DNA of 64,000 nucleotides from BRH-c54 sp965284565 (lineage in GTDB: Bacteria > Bacteroidota > Bacteroidia > Flavobacteriales_E > Vicingaceae): assembly GCA_965284565.1 (NCBI GenBank), contig OZ260100.1, positions 372,001 through 436,000 on the forward strand. The letters run 5' to 3'. Position 1 is the stretch's first letter, and each line of letters begins with the position of its first letter. Both the position numbers and the translations under genes were made by a program. Below the pieces are notes generated by a model. That model was given only the letters and a program-made list of their open reading frames with translations, searched no databases and was not told the DNA's origin. Positions 1-7,221 of the stretch are shown one piece after another.

Positions 1-356
1 TCATAAAGATGATAAGTATCTTTTAAGTGGTTTATTATGGTTAATTTACTAATTCCACACTCCTCCTCTACCTCTCTTATTGCAGATTCTTCAAGTGTTT
101 CACCAACTTCTACTTTACCTTTAGGCAAATCCCATTTTCCTAATCTGAAAATAAATAAAATATTACCTACTGCATTACTCACCTTGCCTCCTGCCGCTAT
201 TATCAATTCAAAATTATTTTTAAAACTTACAAAATCTTCTTCCGGAGTAAGGGTTAAGAAAACTAAATGCTTAAGTTTGTCATCATTTTTCAAATAATCC
301 ACCAACATAGATATTATGGAATTATCGTAATAATGGAGCACCAAAACGTTTTCCAT
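1..356 (-). CDS. NUDIX hydrolase, C-terminal part cut by window edge
   Basis: The minus-strand frame from an ATG at 356 runs to base 1 with no stop, so only about 118 N-terminal residues are visible. A perfect Nudix box (G-x5-E-x7-REVEEECGI) lies near residues 84-106, preceded by the typical KWDLPKGK lead-in. NUDIX enzymes cleave nucleoside diphosphates linked to another moiety, using Mg2+ held by the REVEE glutamates. The first 40 residues look like a short partner domain (MENVLVLHYYDN...) of the kind found in Bacteroidota NUDIX proteins next to pyrE. The gene is divergent from pyrE, with about 70 bp between them. The substrate cannot be told from sequence. Confidence 0.9.
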   Translation of the reverse strand, partial: MENVLVLHYYDNSIISMLVDYLKNDDKLKHLVFLTLTPEEDFVSFKNNFELIIAAGGKVSNAVGNILFIFRLGKWDLPKGKVEVGETLEESAIREVEEECGISKLTIINHLKDTYHLY

Positions 357-417
357 ATCACTTAATAACTTGGTATTTTTTGTGAAGAAAATAACCTTAT
401 CGTTAATAAAAACTTTA

Positions 418-425
418 TACATTTG
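418..425 (+). promoter_or_regulatory. -7 promoter box of pyrE (TACATTTG), 4 nt before ATG
   Basis: TACATTTG matches the Bacteroidota -7 consensus TAnnTTTG. It ends four bases before the ATG at 430, so the transcript should start at or next to the start codon. No clear TTG is present at the -33 position. The box supports choosing 430 as the start over the in-frame ATG at 370. Confidence 0.55.
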
Positions 426-429
426 CAAC

Positions 430-1080
430 ATGATATTTAATAATGAATCCGCAAAAAAAGTTGCAGAATTACTACTGCAAATTAAAGCTATTAAATTGCA
501 ATCTGCAAATCCTTTTACATGGGCATCAGGTTGGAAGTCGCCAATTTATTGTGACAATAGAAAAGCATTGTCTTACCCACCAGTAAGAACGTACATTCGT
601 CAGCAATTTGTTGATGCTGTAAAAGAAAACTTTCCAACAGTTGATGTAATTGTAGGAGTAGCAACAGGAGGTATTGCTCACGGTGTTTTAGTAGCTGAAG
701 CTTTAGGCTTGCCATTTGCTTATGTTCGCTCTGCTAGCAAAGAACATGGAATGCAAAACCTAATTGAAGGAGAAATAGAAAAAGGACAAAACATTGTTGT
801 TATTGAAGATTTAATTTCTACAGGAGGAAGTAGTCTTAAGGCAGTAGAAGAATTAAGAAAAAATGGTGGAAATGTATTAGGGATGCTAGCCATCTTCTCA
901 TATAATTTTGATGAATCTGTCAAAAACTTTGAAACTCAAAAGTGTAAATTATATACATTAAGTAACTACAATGTACTATTAGATAGTGCTGTAAAAGCTA
1001 ATTACATTTCTGAAAAAGATGTTGATTCTTTAAATCAATGGAGAGAAAATCCTAAAGCGTGGGATGTTACTCCAAAATAA
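430..1080 (+). CDS. pyrE: Orotate phosphoribosyltransferase
   Basis: This enzyme joins orotate to PRPP to make orotidine 5'-phosphate, step five of de novo pyrimidine synthesis, in the cytosol. The 216-residue protein has the type I phosphoribosyltransferase PRPP loop VVIEDLISTGGSS near residues 103-115, the VGVATGGIAHG segment, and the N-terminal FTWASGWKSPIYCDNR signature of PyrE. The length is normal. The open frame extends upstream to 370, but the extra 20 residues are not family-like and a -7 box sits just before the ATG at 430. An SRPBCC gene follows after 56 bp, probably in the same transcript. Confidence 0.96.
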   Translation: MIFNNESAKKVAELLLQIKAIKLQSANPFTWASGWKSPIYCDNRKALSYPPVRTYIRQQFVDAVKENFPTVDVIVGVATGGIAHGVLVAEALGLPFAYVRSASKEHGMQNLIEGEIEKGQNIVVIEDLISTGGSSLKAVEELRKNGGNVLGMLAIFSYNFDESVKNFETQKCKLYTLSNYNVLLDSAVKANYISEKDVDSLNQWRENPKAWDVTPK

Positions 1081-1136
1081 ATTACATTTCAGAAAAAACC
1101 TAGTCGATTTTTCAAACCAAAAACAATATTAAACAC

Positions 1137-1532
1137 ATGAAAATTGCTCCAAAAGCAGAACTTATAAATACCAGTGACAATGTCTTATTCAATCTTTTAT
1201 CTGACCTAAATAACCTTAAAGATTTTTTACCCCAAGAAAAAATCGAAAACTGGGATGCCACTTCTGATAGTTGCTCTTTTAAAATTAAAGGATTGGCTGA
1301 AGTTGGACTAAAAAAAGTAGCTAGCACACCTAACTCACTAATTTATCTAGATTCCTTTAAAGCACCTTTTAAATTTACCCTAAATTTCTATCTTGAAAAA
1401 GTTGAGGAAAATAAAACCAATGCCTCTTTTGTTTTTGAAGCCAACATTAATCCATTTATGAAAATGATGCTTGAAAAACCACTAAATCAGTTTTTTAATG
1501 AAATAATTGTAAATTTGAAATCTAAATACTAA
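1137..1532 (+). CDS. SRPBCC (START-like) family protein
   Basis: The 131-residue cytosolic protein has the layout of the SRPBCC/polyketide cyclase-like fold: an N-terminal strand ending in a short helix (NVLFNLLSDLNNLKDFLP), a run of beta strands, and a C-terminal helix (PFMKMMLEKPLNQFFNEIIVNLK). Such proteins form a deep hydrophobic pocket for lipids or other ligands. No catalytic residues can be named. It lies between pyrE and a lipoprotein gene (12 nt gap to the latter). In my recollection the pyrE neighbour is often of this type in Bacteroidota. The family call is fairly sure; the function is unknown. Confidence 0.75.
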   Translation: MKIAPKAELINTSDNVLFNLLSDLNNLKDFLPQEKIENWDATSDSCSFKIKGLAEVGLKKVASTPNSLIYLDSFKAPFKFTLNFYLEKVEENKTNASFVFEANINPFMKMMLEKPLNQFFNEIIVNLKSKY

Positions 1533-1543
1533 AAACATAAACT

Positions 1544-2179
1544 ATGAAAAACTTCAATAAATTTCTAATTATATCTCTATCAGTAATCTTATTTGCTTGT
1601 GGTGGAGAAGAAAAAAGTCAAGAAGATAATATTGATGTTGAGAAAAATCCACTCGGTGCAGCTATGAAAATGGCTCAAAACATGCAAGAACAGGCTGAAA
1701 AAATGGAAAAAGATATGGAAAAGCGTAAAGATGCTAAAGCCATGCACTATGAAGAATTAATCAAATTTTTACCTACCGAAATTGATGGTTATACTGCTGA
1801 AGAACCAGATGGTGGAACTATTGAAATGCAAGGAACTTCCTACTCTAATGCCGATATCAAGTTTAAAAATGAAGCAGGAGAAAGAATTAAAGTGTCTCTA
1901 TTAGATTACAATGCCGCTTTATCTATGTATAGCATGGCTACAGCAATGTGGAATAGCGGTTTAAAAATCGATACCAAAGATGAATTGGCTCAAAGTTATA
2001 CCATTAATGATGAAATTTCAGGATGGGAAACTTTTAAAAAGAAAACTGGAAGAGCTTCTATCGTTTTAGGAATTTCTAATAGATTTATGCTAACCATAGA
2101 AGCAGATAAACAAGAAAACTGCGATAATGTAAAAAGCATAGCTAAAAGCATGGATTTAGACAAATTAGCTTCGCTATAA
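1544..2179 (+). CDS. Lipoprotein of unknown function
   Basis: The 211-residue protein has a short basic N-terminus, a hydrophobic stretch and a lipobox LFAC-GG with Cys at residue 19, so it should be exported and lipidated. Residues 25-75 are rich in Glu, Lys and Met (AMKMAQNMQEQAEKMEKDMEKRKDAKAMHYEEL) and are probably helical or coiled coil. The rest looks like a mixed alpha/beta domain (GYTAEEPDGGTIEMQG...). It follows the SRPBCC gene by 12 nt and is probably co-transcribed with pyrE. A strong 28-bp palindrome lies just after its stop codon. I do not recognise a function. Confidence 0.75.
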   Translation: MKNFNKFLIISLSVILFACGGEEKSQEDNIDVEKNPLGAAMKMAQNMQEQAEKMEKDMEKRKDAKAMHYEELIKFLPTEIDGYTAEEPDGGTIEMQGTSYSNADIKFKNEAGERIKVSLLDYNAALSMYSMATAMWNSGLKIDTKDELAQSYTINDEISGWETFKKKTGRASIVLGISNRFMLTIEADKQENCDNVKSIAKSMDLDKLASL

Positions 2180-2194
2180 AAAGTTCGAGGTTTG

Positions 2195-2253
2195 TCCACC
2201 CCTAACCCATCCAAAGGAGGGAGTTTCCCTCCTTTGGATGGGTTAGGGGTGGA
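2195..2253. repeat. Perfect 28-bp inverted repeat, G/C-rich intergenic palindrome
   Basis: Arms 2195-2222 and 2226-2253 are exact reverse complements separated by 3 nt. The sequence (cccctaacccatcc / ggatgggttagggg) resembles the dispersed 'taaccccctaa...' palindromes common between Bacteroidota genes; a related element lies at 9598-9624. It falls 16 bp after a lipoprotein stop and could end the pyrE transcript, although no U-run follows. Confidence 0.8.
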
Positions 2254-2278
2254 ATTAAACTCATAAACTATAAACTAA

Positions 2279-2398
2279 ATGAGTAATCAACTTCCTCCAT
2301 TTTTTAAATCATGGAAAGGCTTCTACCTTTTTGTAGTGGGTTTCTTAGTTTTTTTAATCATTGTTTTTCAACTAATAACTTCCTACTATAAACCATGA
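2279..2398 (+). CDS. Small membrane protein (39 aa) coupled to the symporter
   Basis: An ATG at 2279 opens a 39-codon frame reading MSNQLPPFFKSWKGFYLFVV and continuing into a single hydrophobic helix (about residues 14-34), ending SYYKP. Its TGA overlaps the symporter ATG in the sequence ATGA (2395-2398), the usual sign of translational coupling. A PPFFKSWK head with one transmembrane helix suggests a small subunit or chaperone of the sodium/solute symporter; small accessory proteins beside SSS transporters are known in other groups (for example YhdT with PanF). The coding call rests on codon structure and the overlap. Confidence 0.7.
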   Translation: MSNQLPPFFKSWKGFYLFVVGFLVFLIIVFQLITSYYKP

Positions 2399-4119
2399 GC
2401 AGTATAGATTGGATAGTATTACTCGGAACGCTCGGTTTTATTGCCATTTATGGTGCTTGGAAAACCCGTAAAAGCCAAAACATTGAAGGCTATCTTAAAG
2501 GAGATAGTGATATGAAATGGGCTACCATAGGACTTTCTGTAATGGCTACCCAAGCCAGTGCCATCACTTTTATTTCTACTCCCGGACAAGCTTATGAGTC
2601 AGGAATGGGTTTTGTCCAAAATTATTTGGGCTTACCTATCGCTCTTATTATTGTTTCTGCAGTTTTTATACCTATTTATTACAAACTAAAAGTATATACC
2701 GCCTACGAATATTTAGAAACCCGTTTTGGTGTTGAAAGTAGGTTGCTTGCTGCTTCTCTTTTTCTTATTCAGCGTGGATTAGCAGCCGGAATAACCATTT
2801 ATGCTCCTGCCATTATTATTGCCACCGCCTTGGGTTGGCAACTCGATATTACCATTTTATTAATTGGCGCATTGGTAATTGTTTACACCGTTTCAGGAGG
2901 AACAAAAGCAGTTAGCCTTACCCAAAAATGGCAAATGGCAGTAATTATGGGCGGAATGTTCATCGCTTTTTTCATTATTATTTTCAATTTACCCGAAAAT
3001 GTTTCTTTTGGTGAGGCTGTTTCCATTGCTGGAATGATGGATAAAATGAATATAATTGATTTTTCGTTAGACATTGATAAACGCTATACTTTTTGGACAG
3101 GAATTACTGGAGGAACTTTCCTTGCTCTCTCCTATTTTGGTACAGACCAATCGCAAGTACAACGCTATTTAAGCGGAAAATCGGTTTATGAAAGTAGAAT
3201 GGGGTTAATGTTTAATGCCTTGCTGAAAATTCCTATGCAGTTTTTTATTCTGTTTGTAGGAATCATGGTTTTTGTATTTTTTCAATTTCAAGAACACAGG
3301 GTTTTATTCAATCAAACCAGCTTAGATCTGGCTTACCAAACTAAATATGTTGGGGAGCTTAAAACCATTGAAGATGAATACCAAGTAGTTTTTAATGAAA
3401 AAAAACAATATTTAGAACAAATAAGCACCTCTACCAACCAAAGTGAAATTGACCAAGCGGTAGCATTGGCTCAACAAAAAGACAAACAAGAAATTGAGCT
3501 AAAAAATCAAGCTAAAGCAGTAGTCTTAAAAGCTGTTCCAGAAAGTGTTTCTAAAGATTCTGATTATATTTTTCTATCCTTTATTATGAACTATATGCCT
3601 ATAGGTTTAATCGGTTTGTTGTTGGCGGTAATATTTTCTGCAGCCATGTCGAGCACTGCAGGAGAACTTAATGCCTTGGCTTCTACCAGTACCATAGATT
3701 TTTACAAACGCTTATCAAGTTCTTCGGCACAAGCTAGCGACAGAAAAATGGTGATTATCTCTAAACTGTTTACCGCCTTTTGGGGAATTATAGCCATTAG
3801 TTTTGCTTTATTTGCCCAATTACTCGAAAACCTTATTGAAGCCGTAAATATTTTAGGTTCTATTTTTTATGGAACTATTTTAGGTATTTTCTTAGTGGCT
3901 TTTTTCATTAATAAAATTAAAGGAAAAGCCACTTTTATTGCAGCTATAATTGCACAAGCTGCTGTAATTATTTTGCACTTCTTCGGACAAGATATTTTCT
4001 CTTACCTCCTTCAAACACCTGTTAAAGAAGTTGGCTACTTGTGGTACAATGTTATTGGCTGTGGTTTAGTTATCGGGTTCGCTGCGTTGTTGCAAATGGT
4101 GATTAAGGAGAAAGAATAA
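2395..4119 (+). CDS. Sodium/solute symporter (SSS family)
   Basis: The 574-residue inner-membrane protein has about 13 hydrophobic segments and SSS hallmarks: the N-terminal MSSIDWIVLLGTL helix, the motif GLSVMATQASAITFISTPGQAYESGMGF (helix 1-2), the TALGW and YTVSGGTKAV segments, and GTDQSQVQRYLSGKS near residues 249-263. A hydrophilic, coiled-coil-like insert of about 85 residues (305-390, rich in E, K and Q) interrupts two helices; such inserts occur in Bacteroidota SSS proteins. The family imports sugars, vitamins, amino acids or sialic acid with Na+; the substrate here is unknown. It is translationally coupled to the 39-residue membrane protein upstream. Confidence 0.9.
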   Translation: MSSIDWIVLLGTLGFIAIYGAWKTRKSQNIEGYLKGDSDMKWATIGLSVMATQASAITFISTPGQAYESGMGFVQNYLGLPIALIIVSAVFIPIYYKLKVYTAYEYLETRFGVESRLLAASLFLIQRGLAAGITIYAPAIIIATALGWQLDITILLIGALVIVYTVSGGTKAVSLTQKWQMAVIMGGMFIAFFIIIFNLPENVSFGEAVSIAGMMDKMNIIDFSLDIDKRYTFWTGITGGTFLALSYFGTDQSQVQRYLSGKSVYESRMGLMFNALLKIPMQFFILFVGIMVFVFFQFQEHRVLFNQTSLDLAYQTKYVGELKTIEDEYQVVFNEKKQYLEQISTSTNQSEIDQAVALAQQKDKQEIELKNQAKAVVLKAVPESVSKDSDYIFLSFIMNYMPIGLIGLLLAVIFSAAMSSTAGELNALASTSTIDFYKRLSSSSAQASDRKMVIISKLFTAFWGIIAISFALFAQLLENLIEAVNILGSIFYGTILGIFLVAFFINKIKGKATFIAAIIAQAAVIILHFFGQDIFSYLLQTPVKEVGYLWYNVIGCGLVIGFAALLQMVIKEKE

Positions 4120-4126
4120 TGAATAA

Positions 4127-4549
4127 CTACTCTTTATTCATTTTGAAAATTTCAGCTATTGTAGTTTCTGGAGATACTACATAAAAAACAGTTCTACCAT
4201 ACATCATTTCTATTCCATCTACTTCAACTAGAACATCCAATGCAAGTCTTCCAAGTTCTTTTGGCGTTATTTTAAATAATCCTTTTTTTCCTTCCACAAT
4301 ATTCCCATCTACTATTAATTTAGTGTTTTCTGGTGCGACCGTACTTACGTTAACATGAATATCATTTTCTTCATTAAGTATTAAAACTTGAGCGTTCAAA
4401 TTACTTACTGAAGTCCTTGGAATCTCATCCTCTTTTACATCTGTATTTTCAGATATATTTATAACTTCATTTTTTTCATGTTCAACAGTATCTGAAGAAC
4501 AACTAAAAAATATCGCAACTATTAGAAATAAACTATATTTAATCACCAT
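4127..4549 (-). CDS. Small lipoprotein of unknown function
   Basis: The 140-residue protein starts with a signal peptide and lipobox FFSC-SS (Cys near residue 17). It continues with a charged linker (VEHEKNEVINISENTDVKEDEIP) and an about 90-residue beta-rich domain (ILNEENDIHVNVSTVAPENTKLIVDGNIVEGKKGLF...YGRTVFYVV) that could be Ig-like. It is convergent with the symporter, 8 bp from its stop. I do not recognise the family. The 571 bp upstream hold only repeats and the promoter of the next gene. Confidence 0.65.
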   Translation of the reverse strand: MVIKYSLFLIVAIFFSCSSDTVEHEKNEVINISENTDVKEDEIPRTSVSNLNAQVLILNEENDIHVNVSTVAPENTKLIVDGNIVEGKKGLFKITPKELGRLALDVLVEVDGIEMMYGRTVFYVVSPETTIAEIFKMNKE

Positions 4550-4616
4550 TTTTATTTTTTTAATTTTACCAAAAATAAATAAATTATTTTTATCCTAATA
4601 ACACTTTTCTCTTTAT

Positions 4617-4751
4617 AAAGATTCCTGATAATTTTTAATAAAAATTTCAGGAATGACGTTGAAGATTAGTTAGAGCTAATCTATTTTTTATTAAACATTC
4701 TCCTCGCTCCGTGCGTCATTCCTGTGTAGTGCAACAGAAACAGGAATCTTT
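4617..4751. repeat. 135-bp nested palindromic element
   Basis: The ends AAAGATTCCTG (4617-4627) and CAGGAATCTTT (4741-4751) are an exact 11-bp inverted repeat. Inside, CAGGAATGACG (4648-4658) pairs with CGTCATTCCTG (4714-4724), and AGATTAG (4663-4669) pairs with CTAATCT (4676-4682). The whole could fold as a branched structure. A diverged relative begins at 23543 (aaagattcccgataattttt) and ends in gagaatgacgt. It has no coding frame and looks like a small non-autonomous mobile repeat. Confidence 0.7.
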
Positions 4752-4815
4752 GTAATATTAATCACTCGCTACAAGCGAGCGATTGACTAAAACAAAACAC
4801 ATCTTAACCATCTAT

Positions 4816-4989
4816 CTGTCATTCAGGAGGAACCTTGTTGAGTAGTGGCAAAAAAGCTTCAAAACGTTTATTAATTCATTTGAAAGGAAAGCGTAATAAA
4901 CAGTTGTTTTAGTGAATGTATCTCTATTCAGCAGCAATACAAAGTAAAACTTCATCTCTTGTTCAAACAAGTTTCCTCCTGAATGACAG
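4816..4989. repeat. 174-bp element with imperfect terminal inverted repeats
   Basis: The left end (4816-4842, ctgtcattcaggagga...) and the right end (4964-4989, ...tcctcctgaatgacag) are about 26-bp inverted repeats with few mismatches. The left 36 nt (4816-4851) recur in opposite orientation at 9536-9571 with 2 differences. The interior has no open frame of note. This layout fits a MITE-like or RIP-like intergenic element. Confidence 0.65.
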
Positions 4990-5058
4990 CAAATAAAGTT
5001 TAAAATTTCTAATCTGCATTATTTTTTAAAATAAAATCTCAAAACCGTTAATATTTTA

Positions 5059-5095
5059 TAGAGGGTTAAATTTTTAATCTATTTACTTAACTTTA
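5059..5095 (+). promoter_or_regulatory. Promoter of the 2-oxoacid dehydrogenase gene
   Basis: TAGAGGGTTAAATT (5059-5072) lies about 28 bp before a -7-like TAACTTTA (5088-5095). The same 14-mer, at nearly the same distance from a TATCTTTA box, precedes the M13 peptidase gene on the minus strand (44850-44863). The ATG is 26 nt downstream. Confidence 0.45.
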
Positions 5096-5120
5096 CCGTC
5101 CGATAAAAAAGGTATAAGTA

Positions 5121-7214
5121 ATGGCGATAGCAAAAGAAGAAAAAGAAAAAAGAAAAACAGCTTTATCTAAAGATATTGTACAACAAGCTTTTCAGTTAAT
5201 GAGTACCGCTAAAGCACTCACAGAATTGTATGAAGCCAACAAAGAAATTACTGCTAAATATGTTCATGCTACCTCTCGAGGTCATGAAGCCATTCAGTTG
5301 GCAATGGGCATGCAACTAAAACCGCAAGATTTTGTTTTTCCTTATTACCGCGATGATAGTATTTTGTTGGGAATTGGTATGACTCCTTTCCAACTGATGT
5401 TACAATTACTTGCCAAAAAAAATGACCCATTTTCGGGAGGAAGAACTTACTATTCTCACCCTAGTTTAAATGATGCGGATAAGCCAAAAATACCACATCA
5501 ATCTTCTGCAACAGGCATGCAAGCTATTCCTGCCACAGGCGTTGCTATGGGAATTCAATACAAAGAAAAAGAAGGCTTAGCTGAAGATTACAAAGGCGAA
5601 AATCCTGTTGTAGTTTGCAGCTTAGGTGATGCTTCTTGTACCGAAGGAGAAGTTTCTGAAGCTTTTCAAATGGCAGTATTGAAGCAAATGCCTATTATTT
5701 ATTTGGTACAAGATAACGATTGGGATATTTCTGCTAATGCAGAAGAAACCCGAGCTCAAGATATTACCCATTTCGCCAAAGGTTTTAAAGGTATGGAAGT
5801 TAGAACCATAGATGGAACTGAATTCGATACAGCCTACGAAACGGTAGCTGAAGTGATTGAAATTGTAAGAAAAGAAAGACGACCTTTTATCATTCATGCT
5901 AAAGTACCTTTGTTAAACCACCACACATCTGGGGTTAGAAAAGAATGGTACAGAGATGATTTGGAAGAAGCTGCCAAAAGAGACCCTTTCCCAAAATTAA
6001 AAGCCTTAGCCGAAAAATCGGGTATTCAAAAATTTGAATTGTTGGCTATTGAAGGAAAAGCAAAAGAATTGGTGGAGAAAGATTACCAAGCTGCACTGAA
6101 AGAAGAAGACCCTTCTCCTGAAGATTTAACAACACATTGTTTTGCTCCTACTCCAATTACAGAGGAAAAAGGAGTAAGAGAACCAGCAGGAAAAGAAAAA
6201 ACCGTAATGGTAGATTCTGCCTTATTTGCTGTAAGAGAATTAATGAGTAAACACAAAGAATGTCTGTTGTACGGACAAGATGTTGGTGGTAGATTAGGTG
6301 GTGTTTTTCGTGAAGCAGCTACCTTGGCTCAACAATTTGGAGAAAACAGAGTATTTAACACACCTATACAAGAAGCATTTATTGTTGGAAGTACGGTTGG
6401 CATGGCTGCAGTGGGTTTAAAGCCTATTGTTGAAGTGCAATTTGCCGATTACATTTGGCCAGGACTTAACCAATTGTTTACAGAAGTTGGACGTTCATAC
6501 TACCTTTCTAATGGAAAATGGCCTGCCAGCATGATTTTGAGAGTGCCTATCGGAGCTTATGGCTCGGGCGGTCCTTACCATTCTTCAAGTGTGGAGTCTG
6601 TGGTAACTAACATTAGAGGCGTAAAAGTAGCTTATCCATCAACAGGAGCAGATTTAAAAGGCTTACTAAAATCCGCTTATTATGACCCTAATCCGGTAGT
6701 GATTTTTGAGCATAAAGGATTATACTGGAGTAAAATTAAAGGTACTGAAGGTGCTAAAACCGTAGAGCCGGATGAAGATTATGTTATTCCTTTTGGGAAA
6801 GCCAGAACCGTTATTGAAGCTGATGATGACAAGATTAATAATGGCGAAAGTGCCGCTATTATCACTTACGGAAGAGGTGTTTATTGGAGTTTAGAAGCTG
6901 CTAAACAATTTAAAGGTCAGGTAGAAATTATTGACTTAAGAACACTTAATCCATTAGATGAAGAAGCAATGTATGCAGCCACCAAAAAGCACAACAAGGT
7001 GCTATTGGTTACCGAAGAATCTATTGAGTCCTCATTTACACTTGGCTTAGCGGCACGTATTCAGAAAAACTGTTTTAGAGATTTAGATGCTCCAATAGAA
7101 ATTGTAGGCTCAATAGATACTCCTGCTATTCCGCTAAACTCTATTTTAGAAGCCACTTTATTGCCTAATGGAGATAAAGTAGCTGCGGCATTGAAACAAT
7201 TGCTGAATTACTAA
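5121..7214 (+). CDS. Fused E1 alpha/beta 2-oxoacid dehydrogenase (branched-chain type)
   Basis: The 697-residue cytosolic enzyme decarboxylates a 2-oxoacid with thiamine diphosphate and passes the acyl group to the E2 lipoyl domain. Residues 17-330 are the E1-alpha half, with the TPP/Mg motif GDASCTEGEVSEAF (169-182) ending in QDND, and the YVHATSRGHEA and FPYYRDDS segments. From about residue 360 comes the E1-beta half (SALFAVRELMSKHKECLLYGQDVGG, FNTPIQEAFIVG, PIGAYGSGGPYHSSSVE). One-chain alpha/beta fusions are typical of Bacteroidota branched-chain E1. No E2 or E3 gene is in the window. An alpha/beta hydrolase follows after 7 nt. Branched-chain substrate preference is inferred, not shown. 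Confidence 0.92.
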   Translation: MAIAKEEKEKRKTALSKDIVQQAFQLMSTAKALTELYEANKEITAKYVHATSRGHEAIQLAMGMQLKPQDFVFPYYRDDSILLGIGMTPFQLMLQLLAKKNDPFSGGRTYYSHPSLNDADKPKIPHQSSATGMQAIPATGVAMGIQYKEKEGLAEDYKGENPVVVCSLGDASCTEGEVSEAFQMAVLKQMPIIYLVQDNDWDISANAEETRAQDITHFAKGFKGMEVRTIDGTEFDTAYETVAEVIEIVRKERRPFIIHAKVPLLNHHTSGVRKEWYRDDLEEAAKRDPFPKLKALAEKSGIQKFELLAIEGKAKELVEKDYQAALKEEDPSPEDLTTHCFAPTPITEEKGVREPAGKEKTVMVDSALFAVRELMSKHKECLLYGQDVGGRLGGVFREAATLAQQFGENRVFNTPIQEAFIVGSTVGMAAVGLKPIVEVQFADYIWPGLNQLFTEVGRSYYLSNGKWPASMILRVPIGAYGSGGPYHSSSVESVVTNIRGVKVAYPSTGADLKGLLKSAYYDPNPVVIFEHKGLYWSKIKGTEGAKTVEPDEDYVIPFGKARTVIEADDDKINNGESAAIITYGRGVYWSLEAAKQFKGQVEIIDLRTLNPLDEEAMYAATKKHNKVLLVTEESIESSFTLGLAARIQKNCFRDLDAPIEIVGSIDTPAIPLNSILEATLLPNGDKVAAALKQLLNY

Positions 7215-7221
7215 GCTTTAA

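Noticed and set aside
1001..1097. Near-repeat of 'attacatttc(t/a)gaaaaa' at 1001 and 1081
   Set aside because: Only about 17 nt of A/T-rich sequence, one copy inside pyrE; probably chance.
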